Origin: Sindora glabra | Lineage: Eukaryota; Streptophyta; Magnoliopsida; Fabales; Fabaceae | Direction: 5' to 3' | NCBI GenBank assembly: GCA_020226215.1 | Contig: CM035233.1 | Location: 38,152,027-38,216,026 of the forward strand | DNA: 64,000 nucleotides | Shown here: positions 27,101-38,780 of the stretch, one piece after another | How positions within the stretch are numbered: the stretch's first letter is position 1 | Layout of the letters: each line of letters opens with the position of its first letter | Notes under the pieces: generated by a model | What the model was told of the DNA's origin: nothing | Seen by the model: the letters and a program-made list of their open reading frames with translations, nothing else | Database searches by the model: none | Program-made: the position numbers and the translations under genes

Positions 27101-29401
27101 ATATTAAGGTTTAAATATTTCAATACATCCTTAATTCCATTATATTCAACGAAGGTAAAAGGGAGATTGTGTTTTATAATTTGTAATGCTACCTTATTCT
27201 TAAAAATTTGTTGAATAATTTTTCTACTTCTTAGTTTACTAAGATTATCCAATATAATAAGATTTCTAGCATCTTAATTTGCTTTAACTTTTCAAGTTTT
27301 TTACATCTTTAGGTATGACAAACAAGACTTGAGGTACCAGCTTGGATTTCACCTCCCATAATTAAAGCATTACAATCCTTACATGTACCCTGATGTGTTT
27401 TCTTTCTTTTACAACCTTCATTATCTTCATGTTGTTCAACTAAATTTTGAGACGCACAAGCACTTCCAATAATAATATTAATGTTTTCAATTTCATTATT
27501 GTTCTCCTAACATCAACATGCACATCACCTTCACTATGATGTTCAGATTGTGATTCCATTATTTAGAACTACTATAAACTACATGTTGACACGTACGTGT
27601 ACATTTAACTCACACTTATACTAATACATATAGTAGCACAAACAATAAATTAAAAAATATCTTAAAATGATCATTAAGTGCACAACAAATTAACATTAAA
27701 ACTTATATAATAAGCAACAACTTGTAATATATTATATTCATTATTAAAGTCAATATTCCTAAAATTTAAAATAAAAGCAATTGATAAGACATAATTGTCC
27801 ATAGTCCTCAATTATGCCAAAGTTTTATCCTTGTGATTTCAATCTAGTTATTTTCTTTTTATTTTAAAATCAAATATAAAAATTTAACATTTTATTAAAA
27901 TATTGAAATATACTATAAATGAAAACTTAAATGAAAAGAGAAGTTAAAAAGGTAGTATTGAGAATTTTTATCAATTTTTTTCTCTTGTCTTTTTTAACTT
28001 GATCACTTATTTTTATATTGAATTTAAAAATAGTTAAAAAAAAGAAACAATAATTTCAATATAAAGAATTAATCTTCCAAGAGATAAAATTTTTTTGTAG
28101 AATTACTCTTCAATCTTCACCATATAATAGAAGATTTTAATTTAATGTACCAATGAAATATTATAATTTATCTCATGTTGTCATATTAATGTATTGAAAC
28201 ATACAAATTATAATATAAGACAAATGACAACATTTGGTATATTATTATTGTTTTTACTTTCATTTCTCATTGAAGTAAGTTTTATGTGAAAGTAATATAA
28301 TTAATTCATTTTGAGCATAATAAATTACCAATAATTTATTTTTATAAAATTAATCATTGGTAATTCAATTTACATTTAGTAACATTTTGACAAATGAATT
28401 TTTCTAGCCATATATATATAACACATTAACATTAACTTAACAGTGTTATTCAAAGAGCTAGTATGATTGAGTTTCTTTAACTAATTGTCAAATTTCTTTA
28501 GGTTAACAATAACAGTACAACATGTCCATAGAAGCACCAAAACATAATTTAAACAAAAATTAGCAACCACAAAGGCACAAACTAGTGAACCACAAGCATA
28601 ATTTAAACAAAAGTTAACAAATGACAAATTGGTTAAAGATTCGTACCAAACCAAAAAGGCAAAGTCATGCTAGAGCTTGGAATAAACCCAGCTTATTCAA
28701 AAATAAGGAACTTGAACATTGGAAACTCTGCAACTTTGGGCCTCTTCACCTTATCATCGTCACTAAAGTCAAATGCTGGAAGCTTCATATGGATCATGAT
28801 TGCAATTGCTAGTCGCTAGTTGCCCTCACTCGAGTCCTAATGCCTTCATCCCTTTGAGTTAAAGATTTAAATAGCAACCCCAATAGCACTATAGCACAAT
28901 AATAGCAATTAGCAAATGGATCATTAATAAAGGATTGATTCGATTGAAAAAGAAGCAAAGCTGAAGAAGTGAAACCTTAGCAGACTAATAAAGGAGAGAA
29001 AAAACTTAAAAATAAGTGAAATTATGAATTTTGAATTTTGAAATAGGATACAATGACATAATAGAGCATTAGAGACTTTAATTTTAAGGGGAAGGTTACT
29101 CCCAAGTTAGCCCAACTGGGGCCATTTTAGTGTTTTTCTGATTCTGGGTTAAAGTCTAGCTCGAGTTAGGTTTGGGCTAGCTTAAGTTAGGGTTCCAAGT
29201 CCATTTGGCCTTTTTTTCTCCAAATAGGTCGACCCATAGGCCAACTTCTATCTGTGTAAGGCAAACCTATCCAAACTGTGGTCCATACAGACTGGTTCAT
29301 TTGAACCATAATAAAAAAGGGCTCAAATCCAATGGTTTAGACTTGTATGAATTAACAAGATGGTTATTTGCCCATAGGTCAAAGTTTGTTTGACAAACTC
29401 A
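24111..29401 (-). mobile_element. hAT transposon nested in element A
   Basis: Left end TAGGGTTGTAAGGTAGGC; the reversed right end is TGAGTTTGTCAAAC, a weak inverted match. Flanking 8-mers atgccaag (24103-24110) and aagccaaa (29402-29409) agree at 6 of 8 positions, as expected for an old hAT duplication. It encodes a decayed BED-zinc-finger hAT transposase on the minus strand (25270-27559). Flanking sequence on both sides belongs to element A (tctatttgggctttt to the left, gggtctatttggcc to the right). The outer ~1.8 kb on the right is non-coding. Confidence 0.7.
25270..27559 (-). pseudogene. hAT transposase, BED zinc-finger/RICESLEEPER-like (broken)
   Basis: In minus-strand order: a start MESQSEHHSEGDVHVD (27559 down); a BED-finger-like region near 27330-27400 (CKDCNAL...LVCH); an N-terminal segment at 27252-26962 (IIKHNLPFTFVEY, ISRNTITSDVRKLY, LTFNMWTS); the DUF4413-like segment at 26403-26200 (FLEPFNEMTNLILG, FYFTQVWKIECLLL, MATGMKL); and the hAT C-terminal dimerisation domain at 25680-25500 (FPHLAIIACNLLSVP, ASKSAFSI, VQALICTHNSL). 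A final short acidic exon (LEDDDKGQNVSIEDPN...NDDDDQ, stop near 25300) follows a plausible intron. Several frameshifts and stops separate the parts, so no active transposase is made. Family role: cut-and-paste transposition of hAT elements in the nucleus. Confidence 0.88.
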
Positions 29402-30294
29402 AAGCCAAAAGGGTCTATTTGGCCTTGCTAAAAATTCACCAATGCAGCTAAGGTCTTCTAAGGTAGCTTACTTAATAGTTGCAAAATGAGTTTGAAAGGT
29501 TTTAACCAACTATTTGAAATTGGTAATAGAATGACTAGGTAGAGAAATGAACTATCGTATACTTGCTTACCTTAATGTTGTAAAAAATGCTTAACATAAG
29601 AATGCATCTAGAGCACTTAAAAAGAGCATAGGTGCCTAAAATGCTTCAAGGTGCTCTACTAAATTTGAAATACCATTATATGCTTGCAAGTGTGCACAAA
29701 ATTTGAAATGGAAAAGGAATGGTATAGTCATGATTTTGGAAGTAAATGGATGGTCTCCTCCTTCTAGAAAAAAATAAGTTATGGGATTGTTTATTTTAGG
29801 AATTGTTTTGACTTATAGATAGGAAGTATGGATCATATTCTTCATATTTAAGGTGTTATTTGCTTGGAATTTCAATATGTTAAGTGCTAGAATTTGTTTA
29901 CAAAATAGGGAATAATTTTTAGGACAAGAATATTGGATGAGGGAACATTGGAATAATTAGGAGCATTAACGATTATGATACTTCAATAACAAGAATGTTT
30001 GATGTTAAAGGCAAATGTTGTCCATTCTTATTATATGGGCCAGATATTTATATAGTTAGGTGGACCATAATCAAACTTTGCTTAGTTCTTCCAATTGACT
30101 TTTTGTGTTATCTTATCTTCCTTTAAATTTGTACCTAAGGCAATGTCGACATTTAAGTATAAATGTCCATTAATCAATCGATGCATTGTTCAGATTTCAA
30201 AGGCATATAGCTCACTTAAGTTTTAATGAACCGAAAGCATGTAACTCACTCAAGTTTTCACAACCATTGCTCAATACCCATAGACAATGCTAAA

Positions 30295-30792
30295 TGATAA
30301 TTCCAATTTTAATTAACTAGTCTAGGATGGTTGGGTTAAGTTGGACTTTATTTGCATAAAGAACAAAGGTTTAGGTGTATGCAATAGAGAATGGTCCCCT
30401 GAAAACACTCCAATACTTAAGTCAATTGAGGTAGAGACAAAGTAAAGTATGGAGTTATGTATTAGTATTGTGAAGACATATTTGAAGTCCTTTTACAGGA
30501 TTATTGCAATTAAAGGATAAGCCAGAAGTTTGGTAGATTTGGTACTTTGCTCATCATGGCTAGTCTTCAATCATAGCAGAACGATTTTAACCCATGTTAA
30601 TATTTGATGATTGATATTAAAGAGTAATCTTTACTAGGTCTTTAAGGTGTAAGTCAATGCTATCTAAACTGGTTAAGATTAAGGCTCAAGTAGTGCTTGT
30701 TTGTTATCACAAGTTGTTGTGTGCACATAGGTCAAGGAGTTGCTATTATGTCCTACTAGATTAAAGTTAATTAAACATTTTGATTATTGTCA
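30295..30792 (+). repeat. 3' LTR of element A
   Basis: 498 bp, starting tgataattccaattttaa and ending gattattgtca, collinear with 19964-20430. Divergence is clearly above 10 per cent by eye, so the element is old. Downstream of it is aatat, the partner of the left flank gatat. Confidence 0.8.
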
Positions 30793-31549
30793 AATATAAA
30801 AGTAATTTTTGATAAGTTATTTTTTTTTTTACAATGAAGTACACTAATAAGAATAATTTCAATAATAAGAATAAAAATTGTGAATAATTATTTTGAAAGA
30901 TGATTATGTTAAATATGATAATTTTTATAAGGTTAAAATATTTAAATGTGAATAATAAAGGTAAAAAATATTCATGATTTTTATTAATAAGATTAAAATA
31001 TAAGACTAAAATTTGTAAATAATTAATTTGAAAAAATTTATCATAAATCCATATTTATATTTGGCAACATTTATTTCTAGGCTTAAACTCATTTGCTTAA
31101 AAAAAATGGCAATATTTAAATATTAATTTTGAAAGTAAAAATTAATAAATTTTAAATTTTAATTTAAAATATATTTTTGAGATAAGATGGATTTTGGAAA
31201 GCTAATTTTTGTGCCAGCATCAGTATAGTAGCACTCGATGTAGCTTTAAATGCTTTACTTCCCATCACGTTTGAGTGACTTTGCATGTGTGTGTAAGTAG
31301 AATATTATTCTTATTATTACAAACAATAAAAGAAAAGTTAACTTTTGTATAACCAAACATAATAAAATAATAATGTCAGAAAGACCACCTATAATTAAAG
31401 ATTCTGAAGGAGAGATAGTGGAAAGGAGTTTTTTTGTATAATATATATAATTTAAATATTTATTTGCACCTCTTCAAATATTAAAAAAATTTAAGAAGGG
31501 AATTATGTATATTTTAACCTTATAAAATTCAAATTTAAGGGTTTTTGAA
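30793..31549. other. Intergenic AT-rich DNA
   Basis: No coding potential or clear transposon end. A less AT-rich patch near 31200-31290 (gtgccagcatcagtatagtag) is not recognised. Confidence 0.35.
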
Positions 31550-32689
31550 CTAATACCAATTCAATTCAACAAGCGTTACTACGTCAAAAGCAGGAGAATA
31601 CTTGTGTTTCCCGTTTCATTCAATTAATAAACAAAAATCAATTGTTACTTTTTATGTGTTTTTACACCTTGAAAATTAAAAAGTAAGATTTTTAACATGA
31701 ATGATTTGCATAAAGCTGGTAAATAAATAACAAAATGAAAAAATTATACTTTATTTTTCTATAATTTTGCTAGTTTTTATTCAACTTACTTATGTTTTCA
31801 AGAACTACAATTTGCTTATATATACTTTCTATTATTAGCACTTTTCCTACTTAAATTTTTTTATCCAATTTTTAACAAAAAAACTCTATAATAAATGAGT
31901 TAAGTGAAATTGAATAAGACTACGTGTGAGTAAAATATAATTTTTCTATATTTATATAAATTAATGTCAAGATTTCTCGATAGGAACCACAATATATTAA
32001 TCTTGTCTTTTTATTTTAATAACATATACTAACTACAATATATTAATTTTGTCTTTTTATTTTAATAACATATCCTAAATGAGAAAAAACTATTACAATA
32101 CACTACACAAGCAAAAAATATAAATAAAACTCTTGACATTTGTAAATAATAGCATTTTTATATTTTATTATTAATAAGTTTGTAAATCATATAACAATAA
32201 TAAATAATTTGCAAATCTATATTAGGAAACAAGGCTATAATATTTTTTCAGTACCAATTTAGAATTTTAAATAAATTTATATAAATATGAAAAAATTATA
32301 ATTTATTCTCCTATAAATTTTACAAGTTTACTTAACTCACTTTTTATGGAATATTCCATTAAATATTATATAAAAAAAATTTAAGTGAATAAAGTGTTAC
32401 TATTAGAAAGCATAGGTGGACAAATTATAACACTTGGATATATAGGTGTATTAAGTAAAAATTAACGAAATTACCAATGGATAAAATGTAATTTTTTATA
32501 ACAAAATTGATAATTAACTTATATTTATTGATTGAAATTAAAAATATAAAAATGCTTACAAAACTTAATAGATGGAACATCTCTTTTAATTCATATTGTT
32601 CATTCAAAGGACGTGGAAAGCAATAACATTAATACAAAGTAACTATTGACCGTAATATTAAACAATGAAGATGTTTGGTAGTCAATTGA

Positions 32690-33335
32690 ATAAATATCTT
32701 TTGACTCTATTTTATATAAGTAATTAATAAATTAGTTGATAATTAATAAGTTAATTTATAACCGATAGCTAATAATTGATAAATAAGTTAATCATATGAG
32801 AAGTGATTTACAAAATTAGTTATTAAATTAATTGAATTACAAAATAACTTAAAAGAATATATTAATAAAAATATATATAATTAAAATACTTTTTATATTT
32901 ATTTAAAATTAAATTATATTAATACAATTAATAAGTTCAAAATAAAAATATAATATTTAATATTTAATTAATTATATTTTTATCAATTATATATTTATTT
33001 ACTTACATAATTATTATTTATAAAATAATTATAATTACTTAAAATATAATTAATTATATTTTATAAAAAATAATATTTAAATTTATGTTATGAAGAGGAT
33101 GATTTGTAAATTAATAAAAAATAATGATAAATTTAAAAAAATTATTGAAAAGATAGTAGTTTATTAGTCATAAGTAATTCAAAATAACTTATTAAATTAG
33201 AATTTATTTTTTTAATAACTTTGTGTATAAAACACCTTTATAAATTGACTCATAATTTATTAACTTAGTCAATAAATTATAAAATAATTTATTTATTAAG
33301 TAAAACAAAGCTTTTAACTTATCTAAGGACTTTTA
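32690..33335. mobile_element. MITE, ~645 bp, with possible 9-bp TSD
   Basis: It interrupts the array text: the flanks gtcaattga (32681-32689) and gccaattca (33336-33344) match each other at 7 of 9 bases, and the uninterrupted site is seen near 33856 (gcagccaattcattag). Inverted ends are loose: tattttatataagtaatt on the left against ttgttttacttaataaat reversed from the right. Very AT-rich, non-coding. The class is uncertain; a 9-bp duplication would fit Mutator-like elements. Confidence 0.45.
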
Positions 33336-34150
33336 GCCAATTCACTAGGACAATAAATTATTTTAGTTGTTTAGTAAAGTGGTGATCAAATCAAATAATT
33401 AATTTTTAATTAACTAATTTAAAAAAATAGGAAATCTAGTATTTTTAAACAATTGATTCACTAAAAATCAATAAAAGAATAAAGTTACTCTCAAATTATA
33501 TAGTTACTTCCATTTATTTTTTGACCGAATCAAATAGTTTTTAATGTCTTGAAATTTGAAGAGTGATGTTTGTTAACATGTATGAATTGCTTAGCCTGAT
33601 AAATAAGTAACAAATTTGAATTTTGAAAAGCCATGTTGTTAGCATGTATGAATTGTTTAACTTGATAAATAAGTAACAAATTTGATAATCAACTTTTATT
33701 CATTGATTGAAATTAAAAACATAGAAATTCCCACAAAACTCAATTTAGGGAACATCTCATTTAATTAAAATTATTCATTCTTCTCCTTGAACATGGAAAG
33801 CGATAAGATCAATGTAAAGTAACTATTAAACATAATAGTAAACGATAAAAATATTTGGCAGCCAATTCATTAGTTTTTGGTTGATTGACCAAGTGGATTA
33901 GTTATTTTAATCCATTGTTTGACGGATCCACAACCAGCTAATTTGGAAAAAAATTAGAGATCCTAATATTTTCAAATAGTTTATTTATTATAGACTATAA
34001 AATGATAAAATTACTCTTAAATTATATAGTTATTTCCATTAATTATTTTACTCAATTAGTTAATTTTTAATGTCTTGAAAATTGAAAAGTATGTATGAAT
34101 TGCTTAACTCGATAAATAAATAACAAAATTAATAATTAACATTTATTTAT

Positions 34151-34423
34151 GAGAAAACTATCAAATCACTATCTAAAAGATTTGATTAATATTTCATTAG
34201 TATTGAAAGATTTTCTTACATCAATTTTGCATTAATTTTAAAAATTTCATCTCAAATTAGTACTACAAAGTTTTTTTTACATTAATTCAGTACAGAAAGA
34301 TCTTGCAAAAATTTAAATTAGTATTGAAATTTTTGACGTTGATATCAGACTAATGTAGAAAAATATTTCAATACTAATTAACATTTACTAAATCTTTCAA
34401 GTAGCAATTTGATATTTTTTTTC
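34151..34423. mobile_element. Mutator-like MITE with 9-bp target duplication
   Basis: Ends gagaaaactatcaaatca and, reversed, gaaaaaaaatatcaaatt; the inverted similarity continues for roughly 70 bases (ttagtattgaaagatttt versus ttagtattgaaatatttt), so most of the 273 bp forms a foldback. It is flanked by tttatttat on both sides (34142-34150 and 34424-34432), a perfect 9-bp duplication. The uninterrupted site, taacttttatttattga, is present at about 33685, confirming the insertion. Confidence 0.8.
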
Positions 34424-34599
34424 TTTATTTATTAAATAAGATTAAAAACATGGAAATGCTCACAAAACTCAATGTTAGATCATCTCATTTAATTCAAATT
34501 GTTCATTCTTCTCTTCTCTTTGAACGCAGAAAGAAATAAGATCAATATAAAGTAACTATTCACCATAATATTAGACAATAAAAGTATTTGACAATTGAC

Positions 34600-35106
34600 T
34601 CGTTCACTAATTTTTAGTTAATTTGAAAAGTATCAATTGACTAAGTCAATAACCTATTTCAACTATTTGGTAAATAATTGATAAAATCAACAAAATTGGC
34701 ATGGGGAACCCAATATTTTCAAAAGTTTATTCACTAAAGACCCTTAAAAATACAAAACCAATCACAATTATTTATATTTGTTATTTTACTAAGCCACTAT
34801 ACATCTTTAAATATATGGGTTTGTATCAGTTTAATCTATGTCAGAGTATAATAATTCTTTATAAATAAGAAATAATTGTTCAACTTTTTATTAATTAAAT
34901 TTATATAATAAAATTTATATTCTAACAAAATAAATATTATAATATGTTAAAGACTTTGTTATATAATTTATTAATAAATTTAAATTCTTTGTACATTAAA
35001 AGTAAATTTTAATAAGATTAAATTATACACATATATATACATGTGTGTGCATGTGTATATATACGGATTTCTAACTTTTATATTCATATATAAAGGTTGA
35101 TAACTA
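34600..35106. other. AT-rich spacer
   Basis: It contains a short TA/TG-rich patch near 35028-35062 (acacatatatatacatgtgtg). No gene or clear element seen. Confidence 0.35.
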
Positions 35107-35181
35107 TCACTTTTTTTTATTTAAACAAAAATCATATTGCTAATTTAATTACAATAAAATAAAAAATAGCATTTAAATAAT

Positions 35182-35437
35182 GGGTTTTTGCTAACCATAG
35201 CCCTAAAAGCTATGCTTAAGAATTAGTGAACACACCTCATTTATTATTATTTTCATTTTCAATTTTTAAGGAAATTTTATGGGATAATATTTATTAAGAA
35301 TAGTTATAATATATCTAAAATTTAAATTATTAATTAATACTATCTATAAGATTTTCTTGAAAATTGAAAATAACACTAAATGACAGGTATTCATTGATTC
35401 TTAAGCATAGCCCTCATGGTTACAGTTAGCATTTACC
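35182..35437. mobile_element. Mutator-like MITE with long inverted repeats and ~9-bp TSD
   Basis: The left arm begins gggtttttgctaaccatag; the reversed right arm begins ggtaaatgctaactgtaac, and the arms share agggctatgcttaagaat-like text for about 90 bases. The flanks are ttaaataat (35173-35181) and tttaataat (35438-35446). The uninterrupted sequence atttaaataattttaa occurs in the sister unit at about 35925. 256 bp, non-coding. Confidence 0.75.
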
Positions 35438-35550
35438 TTTAATAATTTTAACGAAGAAATATTATTTAAAATATTTAATTCAACTCTACTCATTTTCTTT
35501 TTTCTTTATAATAAATGCACTCATTACATTAAAAAATTAATGTGGGTGAC

Positions 35551-35720
35551 AAATTAATTATAATACTCTTTATTATTTTATTATCATTAAACTAATAATG
35601 TAATTTTTTTTGTTTAAATGAAAGAATGGAGATTAGGTTAGTAACCTTTACTTTTTCATTTGGACAAAAAAATTATATTATTAATTTAATGATAATAAAA
35701 TAATAGAGAGTATTTAAGTA
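35551..35720. repeat. Long inverted repeat, ~62-bp arms
   Basis: The left arm (ttataatactctttattatt onward) and the right arm (ending aataatagagagtatttaa) are near-perfect reverse complements, with about 90 per cent pairing and a loop of roughly 45 bases containing ggagattaggttagtaacc. Could be a MITE core or could give a hairpin RNA if transcribed; there is no evidence of transcription. Confidence 0.7.
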
Positions 35721-36172
35721 ATTTTAATAAAATATAATAAATTTAAAATATTTATATTAAGTTTACTTATTCTTTTTTATTTCTATAATAAATGCATTCA
35801 TTAATTAAAATGGCTTAAATTGTTAACATTTACATTAACATGGAGAAATTAGCAACCTCTGTTTTTTCAATTGAAATAAAAAAATTATACTACTAATTTA
35901 ATAATAATAAAATAATAAAAGCTATTTAAATAATTTTAATATAGAAATATTAATTTAAAATATTTAAATGAACTTTGTTCATTCTCTCTCATCTTTATAA
36001 TAAATACACTTATTAAATTAAAAAATTAATGATAGTGATAAATTAGCTATAATACTATCTATTATTTTATTATCATTAAACTAATAATATATTTTTTTAT
36101 TTACATAAAAAATGAAGATTTTTAACCTCCACATTCATATGTGGAGGTTGGTAGGTTGCTATATACATATAC

Positions 36173-36174
<2 letters not shown>

Positions 36175-36234
<60 letters not shown>
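36175..36234. repeat. (TA)n microsatellite
   Basis: About 59 bases of uninterrupted TA dinucleotide, bracketed by tacat and atgta, so the whole block is palindromic. Confidence 0.95.
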
Positions 36235-36236
<2 letters not shown>

Positions 36237-36389
36237 GTAATTATGAACATTTTTAGTTGAAATGCAAAGTTTGAATACTTATCATCCGTTGCATTAAGAA
36301 TTTTATATGCTCCATCCAAAAACTAATGGTAAACAAATTTAATTAATTTTTTTAATTTCCATTCCGATTCATGTGCTTGGAGACATAGA

Positions 36390-36700
36390 GCAATTTTCAT
36401 TTAATAAATAATAAATTATAAAGATATATATTTTAAAATATATTTTAATTTCATAAATAATATATAAAATTTAAAATATTATCAAACTAAATAATATACT
36501 CAAATAAATTATAAAATATATCCTTATCCTTTTATGTTATTTCATATATAAATATAATTAATAATAAATAGTTTATTTTACTAAATATATTTATTTAAAT
36601 AGTTAATATTATTAGCTAGATAAATTATCTAATAAAATAAGTAATTGAATCAATTAACTAATAATATAATTAGCTAATTATTCAACAAGTCCAATAAACT
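36390..36700 (-). mobile_element. MITE fragment, family M2, reverse orientation
   Basis: Read on the minus strand this matches the left part of 51790-52100: ttagctaattatattatta, ttatttgaatag-like and taaaataagtagtt-like words occur in the same order. The right part of the element is absent. Non-coding. Confidence 0.4.
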
Positions 36701-36719
36701 TGTGGGATTGGATTTTTCT

Positions 36720-36962
36720 TAAGTGTAAAATACATTTTAGAAGATAAAATAAACCATTACAATTATTGAGAAAATCTAGTGAATTGATAATTACAAATTT
36801 AAAAATTATTTTTTTGATGAATTTTTATTTATCAAATTTTGAACTTATAATTTTCTATCAATGCTTATAATTATTTACTTTAGTTTTGAAAATCTATCTT
36901 ACACTTCAATGGTGGCAAATTTAAAATGGTTGCAAGAAGATACAAACTTCATTCATAGAAGA

Positions 36963-37040
<78 letters not shown>

Positions 37041-38780
37041 AATTACATTTAACATTCACAACTATTCATTTTGGTAATTCCCATAAATCTATATATAAGT
37101 GCTAAATTGTATTCCTATAAGCTCTTTTCCTATAACTCCTAGAGAAATTTAAATATCATGTTACACGAAGATAAAATATAAGAAATCGTGATCATAGGTT
37201 TTTGAACTCACCTTGGACAAATGAATGTTGTCAAAATGATCGAAGTTCCCACTAAACAAGGAAAATAAAAAATATTGTACACAAATTGGAAAGTTCTTAA
37301 ATTTGAGTCATAAAGTATTCATAATATGCTTGATTTTTTTCGCAAAACATTTTGTTTAATCAGGTATGTTTGTCCTATCAAACTACTCACAAAATGAATG
37401 TTGGATGTACATTACTACTTATGAACAAATTTAAAAAGTAATTATAAGTGTTAAATGCAATAATTTAAATTTAGAGATAATTCATATTTATTTTTTTCTT
37501 AAGTATCCATGCTATTGCTATGGCATTAAAGAGATGATGCCAAGTTATATTCGTAATTGTTCAAATCCAATTATAGGTTCTCATCATCTTTATTCGAAAA
37601 TTCAATACTTTGCTTATCATTTTCAAATTATTTTTTGTTCCAATTCTTGTTTTAAAAGAAAATAATAAATCGGTTTGGTTCAGTAATACATTAGTCAGTC
37701 CGTATTATTTTACACTAATTCACATAAATTTTTTATTCAAATGATCATGATAAAACTAATTTATTTATCCAACTAATTGGTCTAATCTAGTTACAAAAAG
37801 GTAAAATCATTATATTGCTCTATGTAATTTTAGTCAATGTTTAATTAAACTTTTATAATTTAAAATTTATTAATCAGATTCCTATCCTTTTTTTTTTTAA
37901 TTTCTGATTAGATATTTCATATTATTTTCCGATTAAATTTTATTGGCAATTGGCCTACTTGACTTAAACAAATATTTGTTAGCGGTTTATGGAACGAGAA
38001 ATACATGACTTAACCTTTTTCTCTAAAAATAAAGTAATTTTATAAAATATCTTAATTTTCAATAAATTATTTGCCACTTAAATAGAAATGAAAATTGCAT
38101 TATAGCACTTCAAAACAGTGGTTTTCGTGTACATCGGCTGCTAATAAAACCTAATATGAAAATGACGTAAGGTTTCCAATTAGAAAAGTAAAATAAATGA
38201 AAATTTTTAATTTAAATTTTTTTAAATTATTAGGATCTAGTTAAAAATTAAGTCAAATTAGATAAAATAATTGAGTAATTTACCCCTTTAAAATTATGGC
38301 TGCATTAAATAATTTAAGCATGCAATAGAATATTTCTCGAGGGCCAGGGATTAGCAATAGTTCTTACTGTTCGTCCAGCCATTTGAAACTGGTAATATAA
38401 TTCAAATTTCCAATTCAATTATCGTTAATACGTCAAAAGCATGAGAACCCTTCGAGTTTAACGTGTGTCTCGCTTTAATCAATAGACCAAGATTAATTAT
38501 TACTTTTGTGATTTTTAATTGAAAAGTAAAATTTTTAATATGTATAAATATATAAACTTGACAAATAAATAATGAAAAAATATTCTTTAATAGCCTATTT
38601 CAATAAATTTTTATTTATGGAGTAAAATTTAATATAGAAATGCTCACAAAATTCAATGTCATGAGCATACCAATTAATTCAAATTGTTCATTCTTCTCGT
38701 TGGATGTGGAAATTGATAACATCAATATAAAGTTACTATTGACCATAATATTAAACAATAAAACAATGGAATCCTGCTTT
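36720..38780. repeat. 2-kb tandem array, unit 1
   Basis: A complete unit of about 2.05 kb. Ordered landmarks: aagtgtaaaatacattttag (36724), caactattcattttggtaat (37057), gatgatgccaagttatattc (37533), cacataaattttttattcaa (37721), tttatggaacgagaaatac (37987), taatttaagcatgcaatag (38310), gaaatgctcacaaaattcaa (38638), and cttttgtaaagtgtaaaat (38776), where the next unit starts. The same order recurs from 38.78 kb and from 53.51 kb. No ORF above background in any frame. Not recognised as a known transposon. Confidence 0.75.
36966..37036. repeat. (TA)n microsatellite in array unit 1
   Basis: About 70 bases of TA repeat. The equivalent position in unit 4 (near 55727) has only gatagatatattttt, so the expansion is specific to this unit. 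Confidence 0.95.

Larger units (their letters stand above)
19964..30792 (+). mobile_element. LTR retroelement A (10.8 kb, coding-poor), carrying a nested hAT
   Basis: It is bounded by two ~470-500-bp direct repeats beginning TGACAACTCCAATTTTAA / TGATAATTCCAATTTTAA and ending ttgtca. Flanking 5-bp words are gatat (19959-19963) and aatat (30793-30797), a target duplication with one mismatch. The interior holds a degenerate gag-like region, a coiled-coil stretch and a local tandem duplication, but no reverse transcriptase or integrase. The hAT transposon at 24111-29401 accounts for about half the length. Element B at 39395 is the same family. Best class: large retrotransposon derivative, probably gypsy-related. 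Confidence 0.75.
31550..34620. repeat. Diverged short units related to the 2-kb array, with MITEs inserted
   Basis: The landmark gaaatgctcacaaaactcaatgt followed by catctcatttaattcaaattgttcattct appears (with changes) near 32550, 33725 and 34455, and the preceding landmark caattcaattcaacaagcgttac at 31560. After removing the MITEs at 32690-33335 and 34151-34423 the spacing between the last three is about 460-540 bases, much shorter than the 2-kb period seen from 36.7 kb onward. These are probably deleted or partial units of the same repeat. No coding potential. Confidence 0.6.
35107..36115. repeat. Three imperfect tandem units, each foldback-rich
   Basis: Text such as ttatattattaatttaatga-ataataaaataat recurs near 35125, 35671 and 35886, each followed by taatttaaaatattta and a t-rich block with ctttataataaatgcac. 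Interspersed are reverse complements of the same text (near 35560-35610 and 36049-36106), so the region can fold into long hairpins. The first unit is interrupted by the MITE at 35182-35437. Confidence 0.6.

Noticed and set aside
36122..36319. 65-codon minus-strand frame
   Set aside because: Its middle is a TA microsatellite read as a Tyr-Ile repeat; no sign of a gene.
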